Assembly: GCA_020443325.1 (NCBI GenBank)
Contig: JAGRIK010000252.1
Coordinates: forward strand, 1-33,874
DNA: 33,874 bases
Direction: 5' to 3'
Source of the DNA: Halioglobus sp.
GTDB lineage: Bacteria > Pseudomonadota > Gammaproteobacteria > Pseudomonadales > Halieaceae
The position numbers were made by a program, and so were the translations under genes. This document shows positions 24,257 to 33,651 of the stretch, one piece after another (positions within the stretch are counted from its first letter, which is position 1; every line of letters starts with the position of its first letter). Below the pieces are notes generated by a model. It had not been told where the DNA came from, did not search any database, and saw nothing but the letters and a program-made list of their open reading frames with translations.

Positions 24257-26533
24257 ATGACAATCAACACCAGGACATTGGCCCTTATTCAAAGCGCCCT
24301 GTTTGTAAGCCTGTTGCCTGCACCTGGATTCGCAGAAGATAACTCCACGGGTGATCGCCCCATACTCGAAGAGCTCATAGTCACGGCACAGAAGCGTGAG
24401 CAGAACCTGCAGGATGTGCCGGTGGGCGTTTCGCTCCTGTCGGGCAGGGCCATGATGGAAGCGCAGTTGAAAAATGCGGCCGAGCTGGCCACCCTGATAC
24501 CGACCCTGAATGTGCAGGCCAGTTCCGGGCCTTCCACTGCATCGTTCAATATACGCGGTATCGGCACACAGGCATTCAGCGTCGGCGTGGACCCAAGTGT
24601 CTCCACGATGCTGGACGGTGTCGTAATGGGTCGGTCCGGCATGGCGTTCCTCGATCTGGTCGACGTCCAGCGGGTGGAAGTGTTGCGCGGCCCACAGGGA
24701 ACGCTCTACGGTAAAAATGCATCGGGCGGTGTCGTACACATCATCACCAAGGATCCAACGCCCGAGCTTAGTGGGACTGCAGCAGCCACCGCAATACAGG
24801 ATGACGAATACCGGCTGGATGGCAGTATATCCGGGCCCATCACCGACACGCTCGGCTACCGCTTTACCGCGTCCGGCGTCGACGACGATGGCTATGCGGA
24901 AAACTACTATAACGGCGACAATCTCAACAGCAGCCAGAGCTATAACCTTCGCGGCAAACTCTTGTGGCAGGCCGATGAGAACCTGGAGTTTTTGCTCGCC
25001 AGCGATTACAGCTGGAGCGATTGTAAATGTACTGCGTTGAGTGTTCGCTCTGTGGGGGACTCTCCTGGCCAGGAGGCCCTGCTGGAAGAACTGCTGCCGG
25101 TTGTACCGTCGGACCACAACCAGGACGTCAACAATGACGAGCGCACCTTTACCCACCTGAGAAGCAGCGGCGTTTCACTGACCACCAACTGGGAAGTCAA
25201 TGACTTCACCCTCACGTCCATCACCGCCTACAGGGATTGGAAGAGTGAAAGCTGGGTCGACCTGGACAATCTACCCGGCAATCCGATACAACTAACCGCG
25301 CCCAAGCCCCCGCTCACAAAACAGGACCAGTTCTCCCAGGAGATCCGGCTTGCGTCGCCACCAACGGATTGGGGCTCGTACGTTGTCGGCGCCTATTATT
25401 TCGAGCAGCATATCGACAGTAGCAGTACGCTCCAAACTGACCTGGCATTCCCTAACGCGCCTGAACCCACAGTGCGCGCGGCTTCCACCAAAGTGAGCGG
25501 CGAAAACTCCGCCCTGTTTGGCGAGGTGAATTTCAACCTGAAGAGCGACTGGGTATTGATCCTGGGTGGGCGCCTCACCTATGACGACCTGAACTACCGG
25601 ACCACGGCATACTTGAGTGGCGCAAATGCTTTTGGTGTTTTCGCAGACGATAATGGCGGTGTGCCTGTAAGCGAGACCCTCAACAAAACCAATTTTTCAC
25701 CGAAGGTAGCATTGCAATGGGATGTGACAGACAGCGCGATGGCCTATGTCAGTTATGTCAGCGGCTACAAGGGCCCGGCGTTTGATACCACGCTGGTTGC
25801 CGCCGGCACCGAGATCGACCCGGAAACCAGCGACGCGTGGGAAACGGGCCTGAAATCACGCTGGCTGGATGATCGCCTGTTCATCAACGCCTCCGTGTAC
25901 TACGCCGAGTATAAGGACTTTCAGGCGCAATCCTTTGTCGAGGATCCCAACGTTGTCGGACTCGGTAACTTTATTGTGGTCAATGCGGGCGAAGTGTCTA
26001 CCCAGGGCGTGGAAATAGAGTTCATGGCGGCGCCCATGGATGACTGGACAATGACCGGCGGTATCACCTACACCGATGCAACAATAGAGGACTACCCCAA
26101 GGGTAACTGTAACGGCCCACAAAAGCAGCGCGGCGAATGCCCCGACGGCTTCCAGGACCTGTCCGGTGGCACGCTGCCCTACACGCCGGAGTGGAAAGCA
26201 AACCTCAGTACAGATTACACAGTCCGCCTCCAGGACATTCCGTTTGATGTCGTGCTCGGCATGAATGTGCGCTGGCAGGACCAGGTGCTCTATGAAATGT
26301 CGCAGGACAAGAACAGCGAGCAGGACGCCTATGGTATCGTTGATCTTCGCGCGACGCTTCTGGGCAAAAGTGAGGGATACCGCATAACGGCTTTCGTAAA
26401 GAATGTATTCGATGAAAACTATGCCACACTCATTTTTGGTCACAGTGAGGTGTTAATACCGAACGGCTATCTTCAACTGGTACCGAAGTATGCCAATCGC
26501 ATGGCCGGTGTAGAGTTCAGGTACGACTTCTGA
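24257..26533 (+). CDS. TonB-dependent receptor
   Basis: The protein is 758 aa. The signal peptide MTINTRTLALIQSALFVSLLPAPGFAED is followed by the TonB box region LEELIVTAQKREQNLQDVPVGVS (from about residue 38). The plug motifs are NIRGIGTQAFSVGVDPSVSTMLDGV and VEVLRGPQGTLYGKNASGGVVHIITKDP. A 22-strand barrel is expected, ending in the aromatic C-terminus MAGVEFRYDF. LQDVPV plus GPQGTLYGKNASGG marks the FecA/CirA-like group widespread in sphingomonads and marine gammaproteobacteria, often for hydrophobic or aromatic substrates. An extracellular loop has a C-K-C pair (WSDCKCTALS). AAGGA about eight bases upstream of the ATG is a good ribosome-binding site. The second receptor follows after 22 bases. 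Confidence 0.95.
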   Translation: MTINTRTLALIQSALFVSLLPAPGFAEDNSTGDRPILEELIVTAQKREQNLQDVPVGVSLLSGRAMMEAQLKNAAELATLIPTLNVQASSGPSTASFNIRGIGTQAFSVGVDPSVSTMLDGVVMGRSGMAFLDLVDVQRVEVLRGPQGTLYGKNASGGVVHIITKDPTPELSGTAAATAIQDDEYRLDGSISGPITDTLGYRFTASGVDDDGYAENYYNGDNLNSSQSYNLRGKLLWQADENLEFLLASDYSWSDCKCTALSVRSVGDSPGQEALLEELLPVVPSDHNQDVNNDERTFTHLRSSGVSLTTNWEVNDFTLTSITAYRDWKSESWVDLDNLPGNPIQLTAPKPPLTKQDQFSQEIRLASPPTDWGSYVVGAYYFEQHIDSSSTLQTDLAFPNAPEPTVRAASTKVSGENSALFGEVNFNLKSDWVLILGGRLTYDDLNYRTTAYLSGANAFGVFADDNGGVPVSETLNKTNFSPKVALQWDVTDSAMAYVSYVSGYKGPAFDTTLVAAGTEIDPETSDAWETGLKSRWLDDRLFINASVYYAEYKDFQAQSFVEDPNVVGLGNFIVVNAGEVSTQGVEIEFMAAPMDDWTMTGGITYTDATIEDYPKGNCNGPQKQRGECPDGFQDLSGGTLPYTPEWKANLSTDYTVRLQDIPFDVVLGMNVRWQDQVLYEMSQDKNSEQDAYGIVDLRATLLGKSEGYRITAFVKNVFDENYATLIFGHSEVLIPNGYLQLVPKYANRMAGVEFRYDF

Positions 26534-26555
26534 GCAAAACCGAGGTGTAGTTATC

Positions 26556-29129
26556 GTGAGTGTTTACCGCGGGGCGCGTGACCGACAGCGGACTGTTTCG
26601 ATGCTGCTGGCTCTCCTCGCCTGCCCGACGACGCCTGTAGCTGCGACAGAGAACGTACCTCACGCTGCCTACCAGGGCCCGTTGACATTGGAAAAAGTGA
26701 TCGTAACGGCCAGAAAGCGCGAAGAGGCGCTGCAAGATATACCGGTAGCCGTGTCTGCTTTTTCAACCGAAGCCCTCGAAGTCGCCGGCATCGCCAACAC
26801 ACGCGATCTCCAGGAGTCTGTTCCCGGCCTGATTTTTACTGAGATGGGCAATAAGGCACCCTCAATTTTTATTCGCGGTATCGGCCAGAGAGAAGCCTCT
26901 CCCGTCCTGGATCCCGGCGTGGGCGTTTATATTAATGGCATTTACATCGCACGTACCGACAGCCAGCTGCTGGACGTGGTGGACACCTCCACGATACAGG
27001 TGTTGCGCGGGCCGCAGGGAACACTGTTCGGAAAGAACAATACCGGTGGCGCGGTACTGTTAGCCACACAGTTACCTGACACCGCAGAGTACGAGGGCGG
27101 TCTATCAACGCGCCTCGGAAACCACGGTCGCCGCGACCTGAAAGCGAGCGGAAACATTCCCATCATTGAGGACAAACTGGCGGCACGGATCAGCCTCAAT
27201 ACCACCAACCTGGACGGCTACCTGAAAAACACCTACAACGACAAGAAATACGGCGATGAAGACAGGCTCGGAGCGACCGCCCGGCTGTACTGGCAACCGA
27301 CCGACACATTCAGCACCGATGTTTTTTACTACTGGTCCAAAATTGACGAGAACGGTGCGGGCCTGACGTGTTTTTTCCAGAATCCGAATGGTGGTTTCAA
27401 CACATTTACCTGGCCGGGATTCACGACACCCAACGCGTACCAGTCCCGCTGTAATGCCAGCGAGTCAGAAGCGGATGACGACAGGGTTCTCATCAATGGC
27501 CCTTCCCGTTTTGAAATGACCAGCCAGATTCTGGGCGTAACGCTTAACTGGGAATACGATGATTTTGACATCAAGAGTATCACGGCGTGGAGTCTCCAGG
27601 ACGATATCGGGATTGTGAATGACAGCGATGCCACTGATATAACGGGTGTCGAGACAGATGGACTTGCCGTGTATGGCGCACTACAACGCTCCCTGGATGC
27701 GGGACAGGGAAACTTCTCACTCCCCAACGGGGAAAAGCGCAACCAGTACAGCCAGGAACTCCAACTCTCGGGAAACGCATTTGACGAGCGCCTGTCCTAC
27801 ACAACCGGGATTTTTATCGCGCGCGAGGAGATCGACGATAACCTGTACGGCAACCTGGTGGGCTTCAATGGCTACTCCTACAAGGCCGACGTGGGTACGC
27901 TGGTACCTAAATTGATTGGCACCCGCAGCGATCTCACCAACGACAGCTATGCCATATTCGCGCAGGGCACCTACGATGTCAGCGACTGGTATCAGCTTAC
28001 ACTGGGCACCCGCTACACCACGGAAAAGCGGGAGCGGGAAGCCACGCTGTACGAGTCCGATTGCGAGGCGATAGCCGCGGAAAATCTCGTACCCGGCGCG
28101 AGCGGCGCCACCTGCGCATTCGATGTACTGGCGCTTGCCGACCCCAGTGGGTTCTATGCCAATCCACCGTCGTACCTGCCGATACGCCTGGTGCAGGAGT
28201 ACGAAACACTGGGCGGCGAGATCATCCGGGCCAGCAACGGCAAGGTAAAGGAAGACAAGGAGTGGTCGAAGTGGACACCCACAATCACCAACGCAATCAA
28301 TATTCCCGACAGCTATCTGCAGGGTACCGCATTTGACAGCACGCTGTTGTATTTCACCTACAGCAAAGGGTTTAAATCCGGCGGCTTTGAAATGAAAGGG
28401 CTGGAAATCTCCGAGTTTGAGCCGGAGTCCGTGACCAACTACGAACTCGGCCTGAAACTGGACGCATTCGATCAACGCATACGGTTCAACACCGCGCTGT
28501 ACTATATGGACTATGACGATATCCAGATCCGCATTGCGGAACAGGGTCGCTCATTCGCCGATATTCTCCTGTTTATTGACAATGCCGGTGCCGCGACCAT
28601 CCAGGGCTTCGAAATGGAGCTCACGGCGCTTCCCACGCCCAATGTCATTCTCTCGGCGACGACGAGCTATACCGACGCAAGTTACGATGATTTCATTGCC
28701 TCCGACGTCGACACGTCCACGATCCCCCCGACACAGTCCGTGATAGACCGGTCAGGTGAGGATTTCGCGGGCATACCTGAACTCACCTATTCGTTGTCGG
28801 CGATGGTCATCCTGCCCACGGCGATAGGCGACTTTGCGCCACGCCTGTCCATGTACTACCGTGATTCCTTCTATACCGGGCTGGATGCGACTGCCTGGGA
28901 CGAGGCCTTTCGCGACAGTGCCACCATTGATGATGTCACCTTGTGGAACCTGCATGTTGGCTACACACCGGCTAACAAGGACAACATCCAGGTGTGGCTG
29001 TACGTCGACAACCTGACGGACGAACAGTATTTCCAGGGTGGCTTCTCCAATACGGAATCGCTGGGAGCCGGCTCCTACGCCCTGGGGCCACCGAGGTCCT
29101 ATGGCATTGAGGCCTCACTGGCCTTCTAG
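26556..29129 (+). CDS. TonB-dependent receptor, second of a tandem pair
   Basis: The protein is 857 aa with the same architecture as the upstream receptor: signal peptide (RTVSMLLALLACPTTPVAA), TonB box region LEKVIVTARKREEALQDIPVAVS and plug motifs IFIRGIGQREASPVLDPGVGVYINGIYIAR and IQVLRGPQGTLFGKNNTGGAV. The barrel is longer and ends in YGIEASLAF. Barrel motifs such as TYSKGFKSGGFEMKG and DNLTDEQYFQGGF are typical. The start is GTG with GAGGTG about eight bases upstream; ATG 26601 would leave too short a signal peptide. The two receptors are clearly related but diverged and probably take up different or paired substrates. No terminator is evident after the stop, and the S8 gene converges from the other strand 65 bases later. 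Confidence 0.95.
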   Translation: MSVYRGARDRQRTVSMLLALLACPTTPVAATENVPHAAYQGPLTLEKVIVTARKREEALQDIPVAVSAFSTEALEVAGIANTRDLQESVPGLIFTEMGNKAPSIFIRGIGQREASPVLDPGVGVYINGIYIARTDSQLLDVVDTSTIQVLRGPQGTLFGKNNTGGAVLLATQLPDTAEYEGGLSTRLGNHGRRDLKASGNIPIIEDKLAARISLNTTNLDGYLKNTYNDKKYGDEDRLGATARLYWQPTDTFSTDVFYYWSKIDENGAGLTCFFQNPNGGFNTFTWPGFTTPNAYQSRCNASESEADDDRVLINGPSRFEMTSQILGVTLNWEYDDFDIKSITAWSLQDDIGIVNDSDATDITGVETDGLAVYGALQRSLDAGQGNFSLPNGEKRNQYSQELQLSGNAFDERLSYTTGIFIAREEIDDNLYGNLVGFNGYSYKADVGTLVPKLIGTRSDLTNDSYAIFAQGTYDVSDWYQLTLGTRYTTEKREREATLYESDCEAIAAENLVPGASGATCAFDVLALADPSGFYANPPSYLPIRLVQEYETLGGEIIRASNGKVKEDKEWSKWTPTITNAINIPDSYLQGTAFDSTLLYFTYSKGFKSGGFEMKGLEISEFEPESVTNYELGLKLDAFDQRIRFNTALYYMDYDDIQIRIAEQGRSFADILLFIDNAGAATIQGFEMELTALPTPNVILSATTSYTDASYDDFIASDVDTSTIPPTQSVIDRSGEDFAGIPELTYSLSAMVILPTAIGDFAPRLSMYYRDSFYTGLDATAWDEAFRDSATIDDVTLWNLHVGYTPANKDNIQVWLYVDNLTDEQYFQGGFSNTESLGAGSYALGPPRSYGIEASLAF

Positions 29130-29194
29130 GCACGCCTTCCACAAGCGCACCCAGGGCTCACAAAATACCATGCCGTCGCTCCGGGTCTGCACGT

Positions 29195-31930
29195 TCAATC
29201 CCGGCGCCTCAGGGCCCCCTCTGGAATGGAACCAACTCGTGTCGTACCGGTGGTCGCGGCAGCGGTGGGAAGGGAGACAACAAACTCCACCGGGAAGTTC
29301 AGGCCGGTGATATCACTATCCACCAGCAGGTTTATCGGCTGGTCAATCGTCAGCCAGGCGCCGCAAGCCTCCCCGGCATCGCAGATGGTCACGTCATTAT
29401 CGGCATCGGTGCCGGCCACAATCTCGTAGTCTCCCGCCGCAACACCAGTAAATTGAAAGGGATAGTCGCTGCCGTTCCCGCCGCTGACATACTGCGCCAC
29501 AGTTTCATCGCGGGCCCGATCATAAAGCAGGACGTAAATCACCCCCACGTCATTCCCGCCGGCCGCACCACCGACCGAGACCAGCACCTGTACGGTGACA
29601 GCATTGACGCTGGAAAGCGCAGTGATATCGGCCGTGTAGATACCCGTGGACAACTCGTCGCGGTTAACAGTCACCTGGTATTCGCCGAGCCCCACCGGAT
29701 CGACAGCCAACGGCTCAATCTGCAACCAGGGCGCCGATGCAGACAGTCCCGACAACACCAGCTCCCCCTTCCCGCCATTGCGTAAAAACAGTGTGAGCGC
29801 TGTGCTGCTGTCGCCAAAATTCAGGGTACTGGCTGAGCTCACAAGGCGCGGATTATCCGCCGGGGAGGTGCCCGTCGCTTCCACCGCGGCCAGGACGGCG
29901 CGCTGCGCATTGATCAGACCGTGGCCATACTGGTTATCCCGACCGGGCTGTCCAAGATCATCACTGAGCGCACCCGCTACCAGCATGGCATCGATATCAT
30001 CGGGTGTGAGGGCGGGGTTGACACTTTTCATCAACGCCAGAACACCGGCGACATGCGGAGCGGCCATCGAGGTACCGTTGAGGAAGGTGTAGGCAAAGTT
30101 CACACCGGCGGGGCTCAGCGTTGCTGCAGTGCTCAACACACCGTCCGGATAACCATCCCCGTTCAAATCGACACCGGAGTTGCCACCGGGCGCCGCAAGA
30201 TCTATCCGAGAACCGGTGTTGGAGTAAGCTGCCAGCCGCCGCTGTGCATCCACGGCGGAGACAGAGATCACCCCGTCATAGGAGGCGGGATATCCCGGTG
30301 CGGCACTGGCCTCATTCCCCGCCGCCGCTACCACCGCTACGCCCGCCGCACGCACCTCGTTGAACAGATCCTGGGTGGACTGGCTAAAGGGCGCTCCCCC
30401 GAGGCTGAGGTTGATGATGTCCGCCGGTTTCGCCGGTAGTGTGTTTGAATCGTTGGCCAATCCGGCGGCGAAGCGCACCGCCTGGTCGACATCGTAGCTG
30501 GTGCCACCGCCGCCGGCCCCCAACGCGCGCACGGGCATCACGCGTGAACCGTAGGCGCTGCCCGCCACACCGATCCGATTATTTCCCCGTGCGGCCACAG
30601 TTCCGCTGACATGCGTACCATGGAAACCCTGGGAGCCGCTGCCAGTCGTGTCCACCGGCTCCTGCGGATTGGAGTCGATGCCATCACCATCGCCCGCACT
30701 GGCCGGATCCCTCACGAAATCGTAACCCGCCACCAGCTGCCCTTGAAGATCGGGATGACTGGCGAGGATGCCAGTGTCGATCACCGCAACCACAACATCA
30801 GGAATACCCGTCGTCATATCCCATGCCTGCGGCAACCCGATCAGGGGGTAATGCCACTGCAGGCGAAACGCCTCGTCATCGGGCGTGGCCAGCGCGCTGA
30901 CGCGATAGTTCGGCTCCGCATACAGTACTTCAGGGTCTTTGCGCATGTTCTTGATGGTTATCAGGGTTTCCCAGTGCGCACGGGCAGCAGGGTCGGCGAT
31001 AGAAGCGAGTTTGCCGGCTACTTTACCGAGTCGCTCATGCTTTTGCTGCGCACTGGCCAGCTCCGGACGCAGGGACAGCAGACGGCCACGACCGCGACCA
31101 CCGGCGCGCTGTTCCAATCCCATCCTGCGTGACACTTTTTCGTGTGCGGTCGAGGCATCCAGCAACTGGGTATCGTTCTTGTAGGCCACTACCGCCTGCC
31201 ACGGCACTATTTCGACGTGCTGCGACGGCGCCTGCACCTCAAACGCGCCAGGTGCTCCAATGGCAAGTATGTAGGTGGTCGCACCATCGAACGCGTAGGG
31301 ATTCACCAGATAGGTGCCGTCGCGGGGCACTACCAGCGACTCTACCCGCCCGACGTCTACCGATGCACTGACAAAGTTGCCCTGTGCATCAAACAGGTAA
31401 AGATCGGCGTCCGCCCGCTCAAAATCACCGACCAGCATGGTCACATGCTGCCCTTCCAGCAGATCCACCTGAAAATAATCGTCGATATCGCCCGCTTGCC
31501 GGGACCTGCCCTCTGCCCCGGTACCCGGCTGGTTAATATATCCGCCGAGTGTCACCGGGTTGGGAATAAACTGGGGCTGGTTCGGACTATCATTGCTGAC
31601 CGCAGTGCGCGTTGGATCATTGGTGTCGGAATCGACCGCCTGGCTCGCGGATGTCTGGATCGTACCGCTGAGCGTAAACGTCTGTGCGACTGGCGGCACC
31701 GTGGGCGCAGTATCCGCCGAACTGTCGCTCCCACCGCCACCACCACCGCCTCCACAGGCGGTGACAAACAGCGTGAGAACAAGCGCGCCCAGTGTGGGCC
31801 ACGTATACCCTGCAGACACGGGGTTACCGTGATCCCCGCACGCATCGACAACACGGTTATTCTCAACAGCGACTTCCAGAGCGCAAAATACGTGAAAGAA
31901 GCGGCAGAATGGTTTTTTGGTTTCGATCAT
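29195..31930 (-). CDS. S8 (subtilisin-like) serine peptidase, lipoprotein
   Basis: The protein is up to 911 aa. A lipobox-like TLGALVLTLFVTAC at about residues 46-59 leads to a poly-Gly tract (eight Gly) and a Ser/Asp linker. A PPC-like beta domain follows (about 130-230, DDYFQVDLLEGQHVTMLVGDF...GTYLVNPYAF). The S8 domain has the full triad: VIDTGI (Asp ~384), GFHGTHVSGT (His ~439) and NGTSMAAPHVAG (Ser ~620), with AAGNEASA as oxyanion region. A C-terminal beta-sandwich tail has a late Cys pair (ITICDAGEACGAWL-like). ATG 31930 has an AGG six bases upstream, but puts ~45 residues before the hydrophobic core; GTG 31819 would give a normal lipoprotein signal. It is probably an exported protease anchored in the outer membrane. 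Confidence 0.92.
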   Translation of the reverse strand: MIETKKPFCRFFHVFCALEVAVENNRVVDACGDHGNPVSAGYTWPTLGALVLTLFVTACGGGGGGGGSDSSADTAPTVPPVAQTFTLSGTIQTSASQAVDSDTNDPTRTAVSNDSPNQPQFIPNPVTLGGYINQPGTGAEGRSRQAGDIDDYFQVDLLEGQHVTMLVGDFERADADLYLFDAQGNFVSASVDVGRVESLVVPRDGTYLVNPYAFDGATTYILAIGAPGAFEVQAPSQHVEIVPWQAVVAYKNDTQLLDASTAHEKVSRRMGLEQRAGGRGRGRLLSLRPELASAQQKHERLGKVAGKLASIADPAARAHWETLITIKNMRKDPEVLYAEPNYRVSALATPDDEAFRLQWHYPLIGLPQAWDMTTGIPDVVVAVIDTGILASHPDLQGQLVAGYDFVRDPASAGDGDGIDSNPQEPVDTTGSGSQGFHGTHVSGTVAARGNNRIGVAGSAYGSRVMPVRALGAGGGGTSYDVDQAVRFAAGLANDSNTLPAKPADIINLSLGGAPFSQSTQDLFNEVRAAGVAVVAAAGNEASAAPGYPASYDGVISVSAVDAQRRLAAYSNTGSRIDLAAPGGNSGVDLNGDGYPDGVLSTAATLSPAGVNFAYTFLNGTSMAAPHVAGVLALMKSVNPALTPDDIDAMLVAGALSDDLGQPGRDNQYGHGLINAQRAVLAAVEATGTSPADNPRLVSSASTLNFGDSSTALTLFLRNGGKGELVLSGLSASAPWLQIEPLAVDPVGLGEYQVTVNRDELSTGIYTADITALSSVNAVTVQVLVSVGGAAGGNDVGVIYVLLYDRARDETVAQYVSGGNGSDYPFQFTGVAAGDYEIVAGTDADNDVTICDAGEACGAWLTIDQPINLLVDSDITGLNFPVEFVVSLPTAAATTGTTRVGSIPEGALRRRD

Positions 31931-32058
31931 CGCGCGCCTACCTTTTGGGCTACTGCCTCATCCGCAGTGCATTTACGACTGACTTTTCAGTTGATTTCGA
32001 CGGCGCTACCGGGACGCCGCACAGGATACGCTCCATCGCCAGGGCAACCCGGCCCCGC

Positions 32059-32457
32059 CTACTCCTCGAACTCCAGCGGAATCGCTCCGCGATAAATATG
32101 CGATTCTATCTGCGCGGGCGTCTGCGGCAGCACCTCAAGCCTATCACCATCACCGTAGCCGATCCCGAAACACGAACTGTGATCCGGCCACACTTCACAG
32201 TACTGGGCACTGTCATTGATAAACCAACGCGCGTGGAGCACCGCCTCCTCGCCTTTTATCTTTACCAGCAAAACACCGTCATCACGCATATATTGCCGAA
32301 ACTCCACACCGTTATAGCGGCCGTACAATGAATTGCCACTGATCAGTTTATGAAGATCCTCCGAGCTACTGATGGGCTCAGCGCTAACCGACACCGCAAA
32401 CAGCACACCCAGTGCTGCCAGCAACGATCGAAAAATCCGTGGTGTTCGCCAGCGCAC
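32059..32457 (-). CDS. Hypothetical secreted protein, DUF995-like
   Basis: The protein is 132 aa. The signal peptide MRWRTPRIFRSLLAALGVLFAVSVSA is followed by a small beta-rich domain. LISGNSLYGRYNGVEFRQYMRDDGVLLVKIKG, then ARWFINDSAQYCEVWPDHSSCFGIGYGDGDRLEVL, shows two Cys residues that may form a disulfide. The G-x-x-Y/W...Y-C-x-x-W...C layout recalls DUF995-type periplasmic proteins, but I am not certain. The start is GTG, decided by AAAGGGGGA five bases upstream. It lies 128 bases upstream of the S8 peptidase gene on the same strand and could share its transcript. Confidence 0.65.
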   Translation of the reverse strand: MRWRTPRIFRSLLAALGVLFAVSVSAEPISSSEDLHKLISGNSLYGRYNGVEFRQYMRDDGVLLVKIKGEEAVLHARWFINDSAQYCEVWPDHSSCFGIGYGDGDRLEVLPQTPAQIESHIYRGAIPLEFEE

Positions 32458-32648
32458 GCTATCCCCCTTTCAAGCATCATTTAACTTGCAGTTTAGGCTT
32501 TTGTTCCCGCCAACAAAAGAATCGATATAACTTGTTTCGCACCGGCCTTTTGCTAGCATTGCCCCGCAATGGTTCGGGCCTTCTGGAATACTTGGCACCA
32601 CCAACAAACGGGTACTTTACACGCGCTAACAGGCTTACGAGGTATTTA

Positions 32649-33488
32649 ATGGCAGATTTACAGGAAAAAGTAGCGCTGGTTACCGGTGCGGCGCGCTATC
32701 GCGGCATCGGTCGAGCCATCGCCATGCGCCTGGCCGCCGATGGCGCCCATGTTGTCGTCTGTGGCCGCAACAGGGCACCCGACACATTTCCCGAGCACGA
32801 AAAGGACATGGGCTGGCGCGGCATCGACTCCGTTGCCGAAGAAGTGCGCGCGATGGGTCGTCGCGCCCTGGCAATCACTGCGGACATCACCCGCAAGGAC
32901 GAAGTGGTGGCCATGATCGATAGCATCAAGGCCGAGTTTGGCCGACTCGATATCATCGTGAACAACGCGGGCGATGCCAGCAACGCCGGGTCGTCACCCA
33001 TTTTTGAAACCGATGAGGCGGTTTGGTACAACACCATGGACGTGAATATCAATGGTGTCTTCCTGGTCAGCAAATGGGGCGGCCGCTTCATGCAATCCTG
33101 TGGCAATGGCGGCAGCATCGTGATGATCGCCTCCCTCGCGGGGCGCGTTGGCCTCGTCGAGTACGGCGCCTATTGCGCCTCCAAGTTCGCCGTCATCGGC
33201 TTCACCCAGCAACTCGCGCTGGAACTCGCCAAAACCGGAATCCGCGTCAACTGTGTGAGCCCCGGCTCGCACAGTACCGACATGATGGACGGCACCATTG
33301 CCCGCACCTCGGAAAAGTACGACCTGCCCGACGGTGCGCTCAAGGAGCAGCTGGATAATTTCATCCCCATGGGCAGGCAGGGCAAAGTCTCGGAGCTGGC
33401 TTCGGTCGTATCGTTTGTCTGCTCTGATGATGCCAGCTATGTGACCGGACAGACGATCAATGTCGATGGCGGTGCTCGGCTGGATTGA
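32649..33488 (+). CDS. Short-chain dehydrogenase/reductase (SDR)
   Basis: The protein is 279 aa. The Rossmann motif V-T-G-A-A-R-Y-R-G-I-G (residues 11-21) is the classical T-G-x3-x-G-I-G cofactor loop with two extra residues (A-R-Y-R). N-N-A-G is at 105-108, and the catalytic Ser162, Tyr175 and Lys179 are present (IASLAG, YCASK). C-terminal VTGQTINVDGGARLD is typical of classical SDRs. The enzyme oxidises an alcohol or reduces a ketone using NAD(P)(H). ATG 32649 is supported by GAGG about seven bases upstream, and the frame open upstream to 32412 is not coding. The Arg residues in the loop may favour NADP (inference). It is possibly linked to steroid or lipid metabolism; the substrate is unknown. 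Confidence 0.92.
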   Translation: MADLQEKVALVTGAARYRGIGRAIAMRLAADGAHVVVCGRNRAPDTFPEHEKDMGWRGIDSVAEEVRAMGRRALAITADITRKDEVVAMIDSIKAEFGRLDIIVNNAGDASNAGSSPIFETDEAVWYNTMDVNINGVFLVSKWGGRFMQSCGNGGSIVMIASLAGRVGLVEYGAYCASKFAVIGFTQQLALELAKTGIRVNCVSPGSHSTDMMDGTIARTSEKYDLPDGALKEQLDNFIPMGRQGKVSELASVVSFVCSDDASYVTGQTINVDGGARLD

Positions 33489-33651
33489 AGTGGGGCATGA
33501 ATCGCTAATTGGGTTGTCAGTTTCGATTTCGCTTACTTAGCCCTCGATACGGCGCGTAGAAATAGTCTCTAGCGAGAGCGAGAGTTGGGGGGAAACTAAC
33601 CGAGATGAAAACTGAGGTACTTCCGGCGCCTGGGAAATGGCGTTGTAGCGC

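Noticed and set aside
23969-25156. 395-codon minus-strand reading frame
   Set aside because: It is antisense to the Coq4-like and TonB receptor genes, whose motifs are clear, and its translation shows no family. Other long antisense frames (for example 11363-12283, 277-954, 10000-10812) are rejected for the same reason.
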